Source: Halorubrum californiense DSM 19288 (GTDB taxonomy: Archaea > Halobacteriota > Halobacteria > Halobacteriales > Haloferacaceae). From it: DNA of 64,000 nt. A model generated the notes under the pieces. That model was given only the letters and a program-made list of their open reading frames with translations, was not told where the DNA came from and ran no database searches. Location: NCBI RefSeq assembly GCF_000336875.1, contig NZ_AOJK01000057.1, forward strand, positions 13,530 to 77,529, written 5' to 3'. Made by a program: the position numbers and the translations under genes. This document shows positions 18,101 through 25,733 of the stretch, in pieces (positions within the stretch are counted from its first letter, which is position 1; each line of letters opens with the position of its first letter).

Positions 18101-18654
18101 TGTCCGTCACGCTCGTGTCGGGGGTCAACGGCGTCGGTCTCTCCAGCGTCTGTCAGGCCGTCAGGCGCGGACTCGGAGAGGGATACAAGCTGATCAACTT
18201 CGGCGACGCGATGCTCGAACAGGCGGCGGCGATGGGTATCGCGACCGAGCGGTCGCAGCTCGGCACGCTCTCGCAGACCGAAACGCGTCGACTCCAGCGT
18301 CGCGCAGGCGAGTTCGTCGCCGAGGAGGCGGAGACGACGAACGTGATCCTCTCGACGCACCTCGCGGTCGAAACGCCGACCGGCTACGTCCAAGGGCTCC
18401 CCGTCGAAGTGCTTCAGGACGTCTCGCCGGACGCGTTCGTCCTCGTGGAGGCGGAGCCGGCGACGATCCTGGAACGCAGGCGGGAGAGCGACCGCGACCT
18501 CGACGGGGTCACCGAACGCCGGATCGACTTCGAGCAGGACCTCAACCGATCCGCGGCGCTCCAGTACGCGAGAGACCAGAACGCGCCCGTCCGGTTCGTC
18601 GAGAACGAGGGTGAGATCGAGGAGGCGGCCGAGCGCGTGGCGGACGCGCTCTGA
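18100..18654 (+). CDS. adkA: Archaeal-type adenylate kinase
   Basis: 184 residues of the archaeal adenylate kinase family, which converts ATP plus AMP to 2 ADP. The first strand and loop read TLVSGVNGVGLSSVCQAV; the P-loop has Leu where classical Walker A has Lys, which is also the case in methanogen AdkA, so it is a family trait. YKLINFGDAMLEQA, then IATERSQLGTLSQ and VILSTHLAVETPTGYVQGLP are strongly conserved AdkA blocks, followed by VEAEPATILERR. It overlaps the upstream DUF5789-like gene by one base and is therefore probably cotranscribed with it. Confidence 0.85.
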   Translation: MSVTLVSGVNGVGLSSVCQAVRRGLGEGYKLINFGDAMLEQAAAMGIATERSQLGTLSQTETRRLQRRAGEFVAEEAETTNVILSTHLAVETPTGYVQGLPVEVLQDVSPDAFVLVEAEPATILERRRESDRDLDGVTERRIDFEQDLNRSAALQYARDQNAPVRFVENEGEIEEAAERVADAL

Positions 18655-18699
18655 TCGGGCGGTTCGACGCGCGGGTGGCTCGACGCGCCGAGAGGCGGC

Positions 18700-20616
18700 C
18701 TACTCCGCGACGTTCGTCTCGCGAACGCGGACGCCCTTCCGGCCGAGGTGCCGCATCTGTCGCTGGGCGAACTCCTCCCCGCTCGACCCGCGCGTCGCGA
18801 GGACGTAGACGAGCGCGGAGCCGGTCGGGCGCATCGTCCGCCCCGCGCGCTGTGAGCCCTGTCGCCGGGAGCCGCCCAGGCCGCTCGCGACGACCGCCAG
18901 CTCCGCGTTCGGGAGGTCGATCCCCTCGTCGCCGACCCGGGAGACGACGAGGACGTCGAGGGCGTCGTCGTCGCGCGCACCCGCCGAATCCTCCTCGCCC
19001 TCGGTCGCGTCGCCGTCTGCCGCCCGGAACCGCCGGAACAGCTCCGCGCGCTCGTGGTGGGGCGTCTCGCCGCTGATGAACGGGGCGTCGAGCGCGTCGG
19101 CGATCGCACGCCCGTGATCGAGGTACTCGACGAAGACGAGCGCCTTCTTGTCTCGGTGGGCGGCGAGCAGGTAGCGGATCTCCTCGACCTTGGCGGGGTT
19201 CTCGGCCGCGAGCCGTCGGCGTTCGCGGCCGTCCGCGGCGGCGTACTCGTTTCGGGCCGTCTCGTCACGCCACGGGACGTACCGTATCTCGACCTCGGGC
19301 TCTTGGACGAAGCCGGCCTCGAAGAGGGAGTCCCAGTCGGCGCCGATGGGTTGGCCGATGAGGGTATATATCTCCTCCTCGCTGCCCGTTTCGCTGACGG
19401 GGGTCGCCGAGAGCCCGAGTCGGTGTCTGCTCTGGAACTCGGCCGTCCGGGAGTAGACGGGGCCGGTGACGTGGTGCACCTCGTCGAAGCAGATCAGCCC
19501 CCACTCGCGGGAGTCGAAGAGGCTCCGGTGGCGGTCCATCCCGGCGATCTGGTACGTCGCGATCGTGACCGGGCGGATCTCCTTGGTGCCGCCGTGGTAC
19601 AGCCCGATGTCTGCGCGGTCGACCGTGGAGTGCTCCAGCAGTTCCTCCCGCCACTGGTCGGCGAGTTCGCGCGAGGGGACGAGGATGAGCGTCTCGCCGC
19701 CGACCGCCGCGATCGTCGCGATCCCGGCGACGGTCTTTCCGGAGCCCGGTGGGCCGACGTACACACCGGACTTGCGGTCGAGGAACGTCTCGACCCACGT
19801 CGCCTGGTAGTCGCGGAGGTCCGTGGTGAGTTCGATCTCGACCGGGTCGCCGGTCTCCAGGTCGCGGTCGTCCTCGACGGGGTAGCCGGCGTCGTAGAGC
19901 GCGCGCTTGACCGCGGCGACGGCGTCGTCGTTGACCCACGCCTCAGTGTCGGAGATGGGCGCGCGGAGGTGGTCGTCGTCGAGGTGCTGGTCGGCGACGT
20001 TGCCCATCAGGCTCTCCGAGGCGGCTTCGAGGACCACGTAGCCGTCCGCGTGGGTATACAGCCGGAAGCGGTGCGCGCGGCGCCACTGGTCGCGCACCCA
20101 GTCTTCGAGGTGGTCGTCGCGCCGCGGGATGACGGAGCGGAGCGCGCCCACGAGCGCGTCGGCGTCGTCGAACGGCGCGGCCCACACGTCCTCCTGCCGG
20201 ATCCGGTAGAGGTAGCCGCGGGTTCCCGGCTCGGTGCCGGTGGTGTCGACGAGGTTCGCGAACTGCGAGAGCCGCGCCCGGGTGTACTGCGTCGGGCGGT
20301 CGACGACTATCTCGCGGCGCTTCGGGAAGACCACGACGCGCTCGCGGCTCGCCAGCGCCCCCCAGTCGCGCGGGTAGAAGACGACGGGGTCGGCCTCGAC
20401 GTCGAGTCGGTCCACGTCGCCGCGGTCGACGAGCGCCGCGAGCGCGTCGCGGGCGGCCGCCTGCGTGGTCCCGAGTCGGCGGGCGACCTCGCTCGCGGTC
20501 GCGACCGGGCGCTCCTCGGCTTCGAGCGCCTCGTGGAAGCGATCCAAGGAGAGGTTGTTAGCGTCGTCCTCGCTGAGATCGTCTCCGGCGTCATCGCCGG
20601 TATCGTCGGTCATCAC
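18700..20616 (-). CDS. XPB/Rad25-like DNA helicase with winged-helix N-terminus
   Basis: 638 residues. Residues 10-75 look like a winged helix (ASEVARRLGTTQAAARDALA). About 75-250 is a damage-recognition-like region, and a two-domain SF2 motor follows. Motif I is GPPGSGKTVAG near residue 293, motif II is ICFDEVHHVTG, motif III is LGLSATP, and motif VI is GSQRAGRTMRP. DEVH-type motif II and the fold order match archaeal XPB. It is larger than canonical archaeal XPB, and a second, canonical XPB is encoded at 34932. A DNA repair or transcription-associated role is likely; the partner is unknown. Confidence 0.85.
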   Translation of the reverse strand: MMTDDTGDDAGDDLSEDDANNLSLDRFHEALEAEERPVATASEVARRLGTTQAAARDALAALVDRGDVDRLDVEADPVVFYPRDWGALASRERVVVFPKRREIVVDRPTQYTRARLSQFANLVDTTGTEPGTRGYLYRIRQEDVWAAPFDDADALVGALRSVIPRRDDHLEDWVRDQWRRAHRFRLYTHADGYVVLEAASESLMGNVADQHLDDDHLRAPISDTEAWVNDDAVAAVKRALYDAGYPVEDDRDLETGDPVEIELTTDLRDYQATWVETFLDRKSGVYVGPPGSGKTVAGIATIAAVGGETLILVPSRELADQWREELLEHSTVDRADIGLYHGGTKEIRPVTIATYQIAGMDRHRSLFDSREWGLICFDEVHHVTGPVYSRTAEFQSRHRLGLSATPVSETGSEEEIYTLIGQPIGADWDSLFEAGFVQEPEVEIRYVPWRDETARNEYAAADGRERRRLAAENPAKVEEIRYLLAAHRDKKALVFVEYLDHGRAIADALDAPFISGETPHHERAELFRRFRAADGDATEGEEDSAGARDDDALDVLVVSRVGDEGIDLPNAELAVVASGLGGSRRQGSQRAGRTMRPTGSALVYVLATRGSSGEEFAQRQMRHLGRKGVRVRETNVAE

Positions 20617-21029
20617 CGCCGCTTCGGTCGCGACGCGGAAATGGATAGCGTCAGCGGACGGGACGAGTCAGAGACGTCACCGAAATCGTATGGGCTTGCT
20701 GCCGGATAATCGACCGCGAACAGCCACAAAGCCCCAGCCGCGAGGCGGGCGCACGCTCGTTGCGCTCCTCAGTCGCTCGTTTCACTCGCTCCTTGCGGTG
20801 CTTACGTCGCCTCCGCCCGCCTCGCGGCTGCCCCTTTGAGTCCCGCCCCACCCCGAACCGCATCCTCATTCCTCCCCAACCCCGTCAGTCGCCTCCGCTT
20901 CGCTTCGGCGACTGACTCCCTCGCACGCGCTCCTCGCGCCCTGCGGGCGCTCGGAGGCGCGCGCCACAGCACTACTCGGTTGCTAGTGAATCGCGCGAAC
21001 AGGACTCGCTTAAAAAGCAATACCGACGA
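20617..21029. other. Structured noncoding stretch, probable dispersed repeat
   Basis: 413 bp without a supported gene. It holds a perfect 16-bp inverted repeat, AGCCGCGAGGCGGGCG (20736-20751) with its complement at 20814-20829, framed by CAAAG/CTTTG at 20727 and 20834. A 10-bp perfect hairpin GTCAGTCGCC/GGCGACTGAC lies at 20884-20893/20907-20916, and a GCGCCC/GGGCGC hairpin near 20936. The style (Cys/Ser-rich in all frames, many CTCGTT/CACTCG units) resembles noncoding repeats I associate with Halorubrum chromosomes; that is recollection, not a search. Confidence 0.5.
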
Positions 21030-21776
21030 CTACCGCCCCGGCGACCGCTGCCGACACCGTCGCGAGGTGATCCCCCCCTTCGAGCGGAACCGGCAGCCGC
21101 AGTCGGTACAGCGCACGAACGGCTCGCCCGGCTCGGTTTCGAGGCGGTGTTCGCCCACCTCGAACGGGCGGGTCACGGTCCGGGGTCGAATGCGGTCCGG
21201 AATGGGCGTCGACGACGACTCGCTGAGCGCGGCGCGCACGGCGATGGTGTCCACGTCGACGCCGTCCCACCGCGGCGCTTCGAGGGCGGCCTCGCGGTCC
21301 GCGACCTCGGTCCACCCCGTGACGACGACCGGGGAGTTCGTCTCCGTGTCGCTCACGACCACGACGAAGCGGACGCCGCCCTCAACGAGGGCGAACCGCC
21401 AGCCGTCGGTGTTGTTCCAGCGGAGCTGTCCCCCCCGGATCGCGTCGCTCACCGTGCGCGTCGAGACGTACCGACCGGGCTGTTCGAGCCGCTCGCGGAA
21501 GTGGTCGGTGAGCGCGTAGAGCGAGGGGTCGCGCACCGGGGGGTCCTCCGGCGTCCGGGCGGCGGCCTCCCCGCCGTGGGGCGGGTCGACCGACCGATAC
21601 TCCGGGCGGTCGGTTCGGCCGGCCCGAGCGCGGCGGCGCGCCGGCGACTCCGGCGGCGACCGGGGCCGAGCGTCTCCCTGCCGGCTCGCGGCGGCGGTCG
21701 TGGAAGCGGTCCGACGCTCCGTCGATCCGGGCCCGAGGGGCTCCGCGTCCCCCGACCCGCCCTGTCGGGATGCCAC
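21030..21776 (-). CDS. Hypothetical protein with C-terminal zinc-finger-like motif
   Basis: 248 residues, unassigned. The first 85 are disordered (Arg, Pro, Ser, Gly rich). Residues 85-190 look globular (YALTDHFRERLEQPGRYVST, then QLRWNNTDGWRFALVEGGVR and RFVVVVSDTETNSPVVVTGW), a compact beta-rich domain. The C-terminus carries FVRCTDCGCRFRSKGG with one further Cys, a possible zinc site. It is oriented with the nuclease gene upstream, but 33 bp separate them, so cotranscription is possible. Confidence 0.6.
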   Translation of the reverse strand: MASRQGGSGDAEPLGPGSTERRTASTTAAASRQGDARPRSPPESPARRRARAGRTDRPEYRSVDPPHGGEAAARTPEDPPVRDPSLYALTDHFRERLEQPGRYVSTRTVSDAIRGGQLRWNNTDGWRFALVEGGVRFVVVVSDTETNSPVVVTGWTEVADREAALEAPRWDGVDVDTIAVRAALSESSSTPIPDRIRPRTVTRPFEVGEHRLETEPGEPFVRCTDCGCRFRSKGGITSRRCRQRSPGR

Positions 21777-21809
21777 TACGACATCGTACCGAGCGCGCTC
21801 TTAAGTGTG

Positions 21810-22646
21810 TTACGCCGACACAGGGAGATCAGTTGTTTCGACCCCGAAACTGGGCAGCGACTCGCAGGCCTTCCCGTCGCCGTCGGCGTCGAGGTCGTGG
21901 GGATCGCCGGCGATCCGATCGAGGACGGCGTTCGCCTCCGCCCGCGTGTCGAAGTCGGAACAGTCGTAGTCCCCGTCCGCGGGGAGCGGCGGGAGGTCGG
22001 CGTCGTCGACCTCGCTCACCTCGGTGGGGTAGTCCGACTCGTCGAAGTCCCAGAGCCCGACCCCGCGCTCCCTCGCGTCGGCTTCGGCCGCCGCGTACGC
22101 GTCGCGCAGCGCGAACTCGGTGTCATACAGCCGCGCGTCCCCCTCCGTGAGCAGGCGCTCGTTGAAGTCCTCGCCGTCGACGTACAGCACCGCCAGCAGC
22201 CGCCCGTACCCCCCGCGGCGGTCGCCGCCGGTGACGACCGTGACCTCCTCGCCGGCGAGTTCCGACTCCGCGAACGCAGAGGCCTCGATCCCCCACGCCC
22301 GGAGGTGCGCCCGGCCGGCGTCCGTCTCCGGGATACCCTCGAACTCGGCGGGCGACGTCGATCCGGCGCTCGTCTCGGGCGTGTCGACGCCGAGGAGCCG
22401 GACGGTGTCGACCTCGCCGTTCGGGAACTCGATCTCCATCGTGTCGCCGTCGACGACGCGCACGACGGTCCCGATCCACGCCGTGTCGTCCGGATCGTTC
22501 GGGTCGGCGCCAGTCGGATCTGGGGGTGGCGAGTCGAGATCGGCGTCACCCGGGGCAGTGTCCGAGAGATCGGTGGTCGGCACGCCCGCACAACCCGCCA
22601 ACGCGACGAGCGCGACGACAACAATCGCTGCCCAACGGACTCGCAT
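21810..22646 (-). CDS. Secreted thermonuclease-family lipoprotein with excalibur domain
   Basis: 278 residues. The N-terminus MRVRWAAIVVVALVALAGCA is a lipoprotein signal with a lipobox ending in LAGC, so the protein is probably anchored outside the membrane. Residues 58-200 form a staphylococcal-nuclease-like domain: VVRVVDGDTMEIEF, VRLLGVDTPE with catalytic Asp, GGYGRLLAVLYVDG with Arg, and ERLLTEGDARLY. The last 45 residues hold an excalibur calcium-binding motif DLDADGDGKACESLP. It likely degrades extracellular DNA. ATG 22646 is chosen over 22673 because the signal peptide starts there. Confidence 0.9.
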   Translation of the reverse strand: MRVRWAAIVVVALVALAGCAGVPTTDLSDTAPGDADLDSPPPDPTGADPNDPDDTAWIGTVVRVVDGDTMEIEFPNGEVDTVRLLGVDTPETSAGSTSPAEFEGIPETDAGRAHLRAWGIEASAFAESELAGEEVTVVTGGDRRGGYGRLLAVLYVDGEDFNERLLTEGDARLYDTEFALRDAYAAAEADARERGVGLWDFDESDYPTEVSEVDDADLPPLPADGDYDCSDFDTRAEANAVLDRIAGDPHDLDADGDGKACESLPSFGVETTDLPVSA

Positions 22647-22828
22647 ACTCGTCGTGACGTCGGGAGCGCTCAAAAGCAGCGGGTTTGGTTGAGGTTCGCG
22701 TCGAGAAATCTGTGGGTATCTGTCACGATCTCAGGCACGAATGTGTATCATACCTTTCAGCGCCCAAAATTCCCAATTCCATTTTGGAACACTTCCAACG
22801 AAATGTACTATTCGGTTGCCATTGTCCC

Positions 22829-23389
22829 CTACTCGGGTGCTGACTGATTAAATATCCACATAGCCCCTGAAGCAATCATACCCACGTAGCTCACCAACGC
22901 AGCACTTAGTCCATACGTGATGAGATCATTTCCGGAGATAGGAAGTTGGTAGTATCCACCAATCTGAAAAACACCTACGAGTGTGATAGCAGTCCCTAAT
23001 ATCGCAGCAAGTATCGACACAGCAGCTGTTTGGACGTGGGTTTGATTTCGCCACTCAGAAAGTGATGTTTCGGAGGATTTCGGCTCAACCTCAACATCTG
23101 GTGGAATGGGCCAAGTCGACTCGGGGCGATTAACCCAGTATATCTTCCCGTTATTGATTTCTTGTAATCGTAGCACGTCTCTTTCATTCAGTTCTTCCAG
23201 CCGAGTTCGCACGGTATCGTCACTAGCTGAGCCCCCAAGAGCGGCGTGCATCTGAGAAACACTATAAAACGGCCGGTCACCAAATACAAACTCTTCAGCA
23301 ACCCGCTTTTGTGTCAGGTCTTTGTTGAAATTTGGTTCCTCAATTCTGGATGATATCCAATCTGGTAATACATCCTCTTCACTCTCCAT
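22829..23389 (-). CDS. Winged-helix protein with two C-terminal membrane helices
   Basis: 186 residues. Residues 25-85 fit a winged helix (YSVSQMHAALGGSASDDTVR, then TRLEELNERDVLRLQEI, ending in a wing with IYWVNRP). Two hydrophobic helices follow: VSILAAILGTAITLVGVFQI (about 122-141) and a second near ITYGLSAALVSYVGMIAS. It would be a membrane-tethered DNA-binding or sensor protein. The coding DNA is distinctly AT-richer than the chromosome around it, suggesting recent transfer. No relative is recognised. Confidence 0.6.
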   Translation of the reverse strand: MESEEDVLPDWISSRIEEPNFNKDLTQKRVAEEFVFGDRPFYSVSQMHAALGGSASDDTVRTRLEELNERDVLRLQEINNGKIYWVNRPESTWPIPPDVEVEPKSSETSLSEWRNQTHVQTAAVSILAAILGTAITLVGVFQIGGYYQLPISGNDLITYGLSAALVSYVGMIASGAMWIFNQSAPE

Positions 23390-23502
23390 AGGGCTAAAAC
23401 AGTGTGGTAGGTCAAAACTCTCATCCTGTTCTACATTCGCCGAAGCAGGTTCCCGAATCGTAGAATCGTCTTCTCTGTTTGTCGAATTCCGGTTTTTCAG
23501 TC

Positions 23503-23510
23503 TATTATAA
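23503..23510 (+). promoter_or_regulatory. Putative TATA box upstream of small membrane protein
   Basis: TATTATAA lies about 25 nt before tiny open frames beginning at ATG 23527 and ATG 23531, and 75 nt before ATG 23583. It would start a transcript carrying one of those short leader frames and then the 56-residue protein. Confidence 0.4.
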
Positions 23511-23582
23511 CGAGTATCACGTCGTTATGGATGGTGATGCGTTACAACAGCATCAACGCAAACGCAGCAGAGGTGATTAGTG

Positions 23583-23753
23583 ATGTCAATCAGTGCTGAG
23601 GCGTTATTAGCGAGTCTGGTGTTTCTCCTAACCAGTGTTGTATGGATTTACGTTCGTGGTCTATCCCCGACAGGATTTTCGGCACAGGCGAATCTCATAG
23701 CGTTCCTGTCGGCCGCAATCGCTGGTGTCGCCGTCTACGTCAACGCTAAGTAG
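23583..23753 (+). CDS. Small two-helix membrane protein (56 aa)
   Basis: ATG 23583 to TAG 23753 encodes 56 residues: MSISAEALLASLVFLLTSVV, a turn WIYVRGLSPTGFSAQ, then NLIAFLSAAIAGVAVYVNAK. It has two hydrophobic helices and a basic C-terminus. Small phage or mobile-element membrane proteins often look like this, but no family can be named. A 17-codon frame (23527-23580) ends two bases before its ATG. Gene density and AT content match the neighbour at 22829, from which it is divergent. Confidence 0.5.
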   Translation: MSISAEALLASLVFLLTSVVWIYVRGLSPTGFSAQANLIAFLSAAIAGVAVYVNAK

Positions 23754-23927
23754 GAGAAATAACCCAACCACAGAAGCTCATCGAGCTATTCTCCTAACTT
23801 ATCGACGAGAATACGAACAACGACAGTCCGTTTTAGAAGTGATGCGGCGACAGCGCACCCGATCCAAACTCTCACAATAATAAATTCTTCCAGCCGATTG
23901 CTGTCGCTTACCGATGGTGAGGAACAG

Positions 23928-24001
23928 TCCGCCCTCCCCGAATTGAACGGGGGACAAGTCGATCTACAGTCGACTGCTCTACCAAGCTGAGCTAAGGGCG
24001 G
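23928..24001 (-). tRNA. tRNA-Tyr (anticodon GTA)
   Basis: Read on the minus strand: the 7-bp acceptor stem CCGCCCT pairs with AGGGCGG and is followed by discriminator A; the D-arm contains AGCTTGGTAGAGC, the anticodon stem-loop is CGACTGTAGATCG with GTA at 34-36, and the T-arm holds GTTCAATTC. 74 nt, no intron and no encoded CCA. The AT-rich block 22.7-23.9 kb lies exactly on its 3' side. Confidence 0.95.
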
Positions 24002-24154
24002 TTACCGAAACATAGCCGCCGGATTCGACTTAAGGGTTCCCTTTCACGACCGGTGTGATCCGCCGTACCGCGGCCCCGATCGCCGGACTCGAACGCCGCT
24101 CGCGACCCGCGCTCGCCGCGCGGCAGTTAAGTCGCTCGCGGCGGGAGCGGGGAC

Positions 24155-25015
24155 ATGGCCGACGGCGACGACAGACAGGCGACGTTCGGGTCCGACGGGA
24201 GCCTCGAAACCGAGACGACGCCGGACGCGACGGGCGAGAACGACTTCGGCGAGGAGAAGGCGGCGAACGAGACCGACGGCGGGTACAGCCGGTACGTCGT
24301 CTCCAGCCTCCTCCAGAAGGCGGTCCGGCGCTCCGACGAGGAGGTCGCCGCGTGGGCGGCGTGGGAGCTGGCGCGCTCCGGGTACGCGTGGAACCTCTGG
24401 GACCGGCTCAACCTCTACGTCGTCGAGGACCTCCGCGCGGGCGACGAGGTCGCGCTCACCATCGAGCGCTACGAGGAACTCGCCACCGAGCGCTGGGAGC
24501 CGGCCGCGTGGAAGGGCCGCCTCTGTGCGATCCACGCGGCGCTCGCGGCCGCCCGCGCCCGCTCGACCCGCGAGGCGTCGAACGCGGACGCGTACTTCTC
24601 CGCCGTCGCCGACGTGCGGGCCGAGGCCCGCGAGCGCGGCGAGGCGCCCGCCCACGACTTCCCCGTCGGCGACCTCGACCCGGAGGGCAAGTTCGACGCG
24701 GTCTTCGACGGGCACACGGGCGAGGGGTCGAAGCGCGGGCGCGGCACCCGATTCTTCAAGACCCACGGCACTCGCGTCGGGCCGGAGGGCGAAGACGAGC
24801 GGAGCGCGCGCTGGCAGCGGCTCGCGATGCTGCTCGACGAGGACGTCGAGTACGACGAGAGCGAACTCGACCGCGCCGTCGCACCGGTCGACGCGGACGA
24901 CCCGTGGCGCGACTCGGACGCGAACGCCAGCGCTGACGGGAGCGGCTCGGGGGCGACCGACGACGCCGACGACGCGGACGACGAGACCGGATCGCTCACC
25001 GACTTCACGGAGTAA
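24155..25015 (+). CDS. Hypothetical protein, clamp-loader C-domain-like
   Basis: 286 residues. The first 40 and last 50 are acidic and disordered. The core (about 43-160) is alpha-helical: YVVSSLLQKAVRRSDEEVAA, WAAWELARSGYAWNLWDRL and NLYVVEDLRAGDEVALTIER. This resembles the C-terminal lid/oligomerisation region of MgsA/RarA and clamp-loader proteins, but without an ATPase domain; the similarity is by eye only. GEGSKRGRGTRFFKTHG further on is basic and could contact nucleic acid. It begins at ATG 24155 about 150 bp from tRNA-Tyr. Confidence 0.6.
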   Translation: MADGDDRQATFGSDGSLETETTPDATGENDFGEEKAANETDGGYSRYVVSSLLQKAVRRSDEEVAAWAAWELARSGYAWNLWDRLNLYVVEDLRAGDEVALTIERYEELATERWEPAAWKGRLCAIHAALAAARARSTREASNADAYFSAVADVRAEARERGEAPAHDFPVGDLDPEGKFDAVFDGHTGEGSKRGRGTRFFKTHGTRVGPEGEDERSARWQRLAMLLDEDVEYDESELDRAVAPVDADDPWRDSDANASADGSGSGATDDADDADDETGSLTDFTE

Positions 25016-25103
25016 CGCGCCGCTCTAATCGGCGCTGCGGCGGCACCCGGCTTCGATCCCCGCTTCCGTCAACGCTTATCAGCGGGGCGCGAGTATTGCG
25101 ACC

Positions 25104-25694
25104 ATGACGAACGTCGTAATCGTCGGCGGTGGCCCCGCCGGTCTGAGCGCCGGACTGTTCGCGAGCAAGAACGGCCTCGACACCACCCTCTTCGACACGG
25201 ACGGGACGTGGATGCACAAGGCGCACCTGTTCAACTACCTCGGCGTGGGCTCCGTCGGCGGCAGCGAGTTCATGGCGACCGCGCGCCAGCAGGTCGACGA
25301 CTTCGGCGTCGACCGCCACCAGGGCGAGGAGGTCACGGGCGTCGAGTCCGCCGGCGACGGCTTCACCGTGACGACCGAGGAGGGCGAGTACGACGCCGAC
25401 TACGTCGTCCTCGCGACGGGCGCGAACCGCGACCTCGCGGAGGAAATCGGCTGCGAGTTCGACGACGATGACACCGTGAGCGTCAACCTCTCGACGGAGA
25501 CCAGCGTCGACGGCGTCTACGCGACCGGCGCGATGGCCCGCGCCGAGGAGTGGCAGGCGGTCATCTCGACTGGCGACGGCGCCGCCGCCGCGCTCGACAT
25601 CCTCTCGAACGAGAAGGGCGAGCACTACCACGACTTCGACGTTCCTGACACCGCGGCGTCGGTGTTCGGCGACCTGATCGACGACGAGGAGTAA
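25104..25694 (+). CDS. FAD-dependent pyridine nucleotide-disulfide oxidoreductase-like protein (short)
   Basis: 196 residues. The N-terminal FAD motif is VVIVGGGPAGLSAGLFASKN, and YVVLATGANRD plus a C-terminal VDGVYATGAMARAEEWQAVISTGDG complete the thioredoxin-reductase-like FAD domain. The NADPH domain and the redox CxxC of true thioredoxin reductases are absent, so it is a single-domain relative found widely in haloarchaea. Electron donor and acceptor are unknown. It is followed at 25709-25714 by a T6 run that may terminate transcription. Confidence 0.85.
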   Translation: MTNVVIVGGGPAGLSAGLFASKNGLDTTLFDTDGTWMHKAHLFNYLGVGSVGGSEFMATARQQVDDFGVDRHQGEEVTGVESAGDGFTVTTEEGEYDADYVVLATGANRDLAEEIGCEFDDDDTVSVNLSTETSVDGVYATGAMARAEEWQAVISTGDGAAAALDILSNEKGEHYHDFDVPDTAASVFGDLIDDEE

Positions 25695-25708
25695 CGCCCC
25701 GACCGCGG

Positions 25709-25714
25709 TTTTTT
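25709..25714 (+). terminator. Oligo-T terminator after the FAD oxidoreductase
   Basis: A run of six T lies 15 nt after the stop codon at 25694, preceded by GC-rich GACCGCGG. Archaeal RNA polymerase terminates at such T-tracts without needing a hairpin. Confidence 0.5.
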
Positions 25715-25733
25715 CGCGACGACTGACTGCCGC

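Noticed and set aside
18100-18654. P-loop of adenylate kinase has Leu in place of the Walker A Lys
   Set aside because: Methanogen AdkA proteins also lack this lysine (for example Gly or Ser there), so it is a family trait, not damage.
22680-23927. Second integrative element at tRNA-Tyr
   Set aside because: No copy of the tRNA 3' end and no integrase found, so only AT content and position support it; kept as a finding but not annotated as an element.
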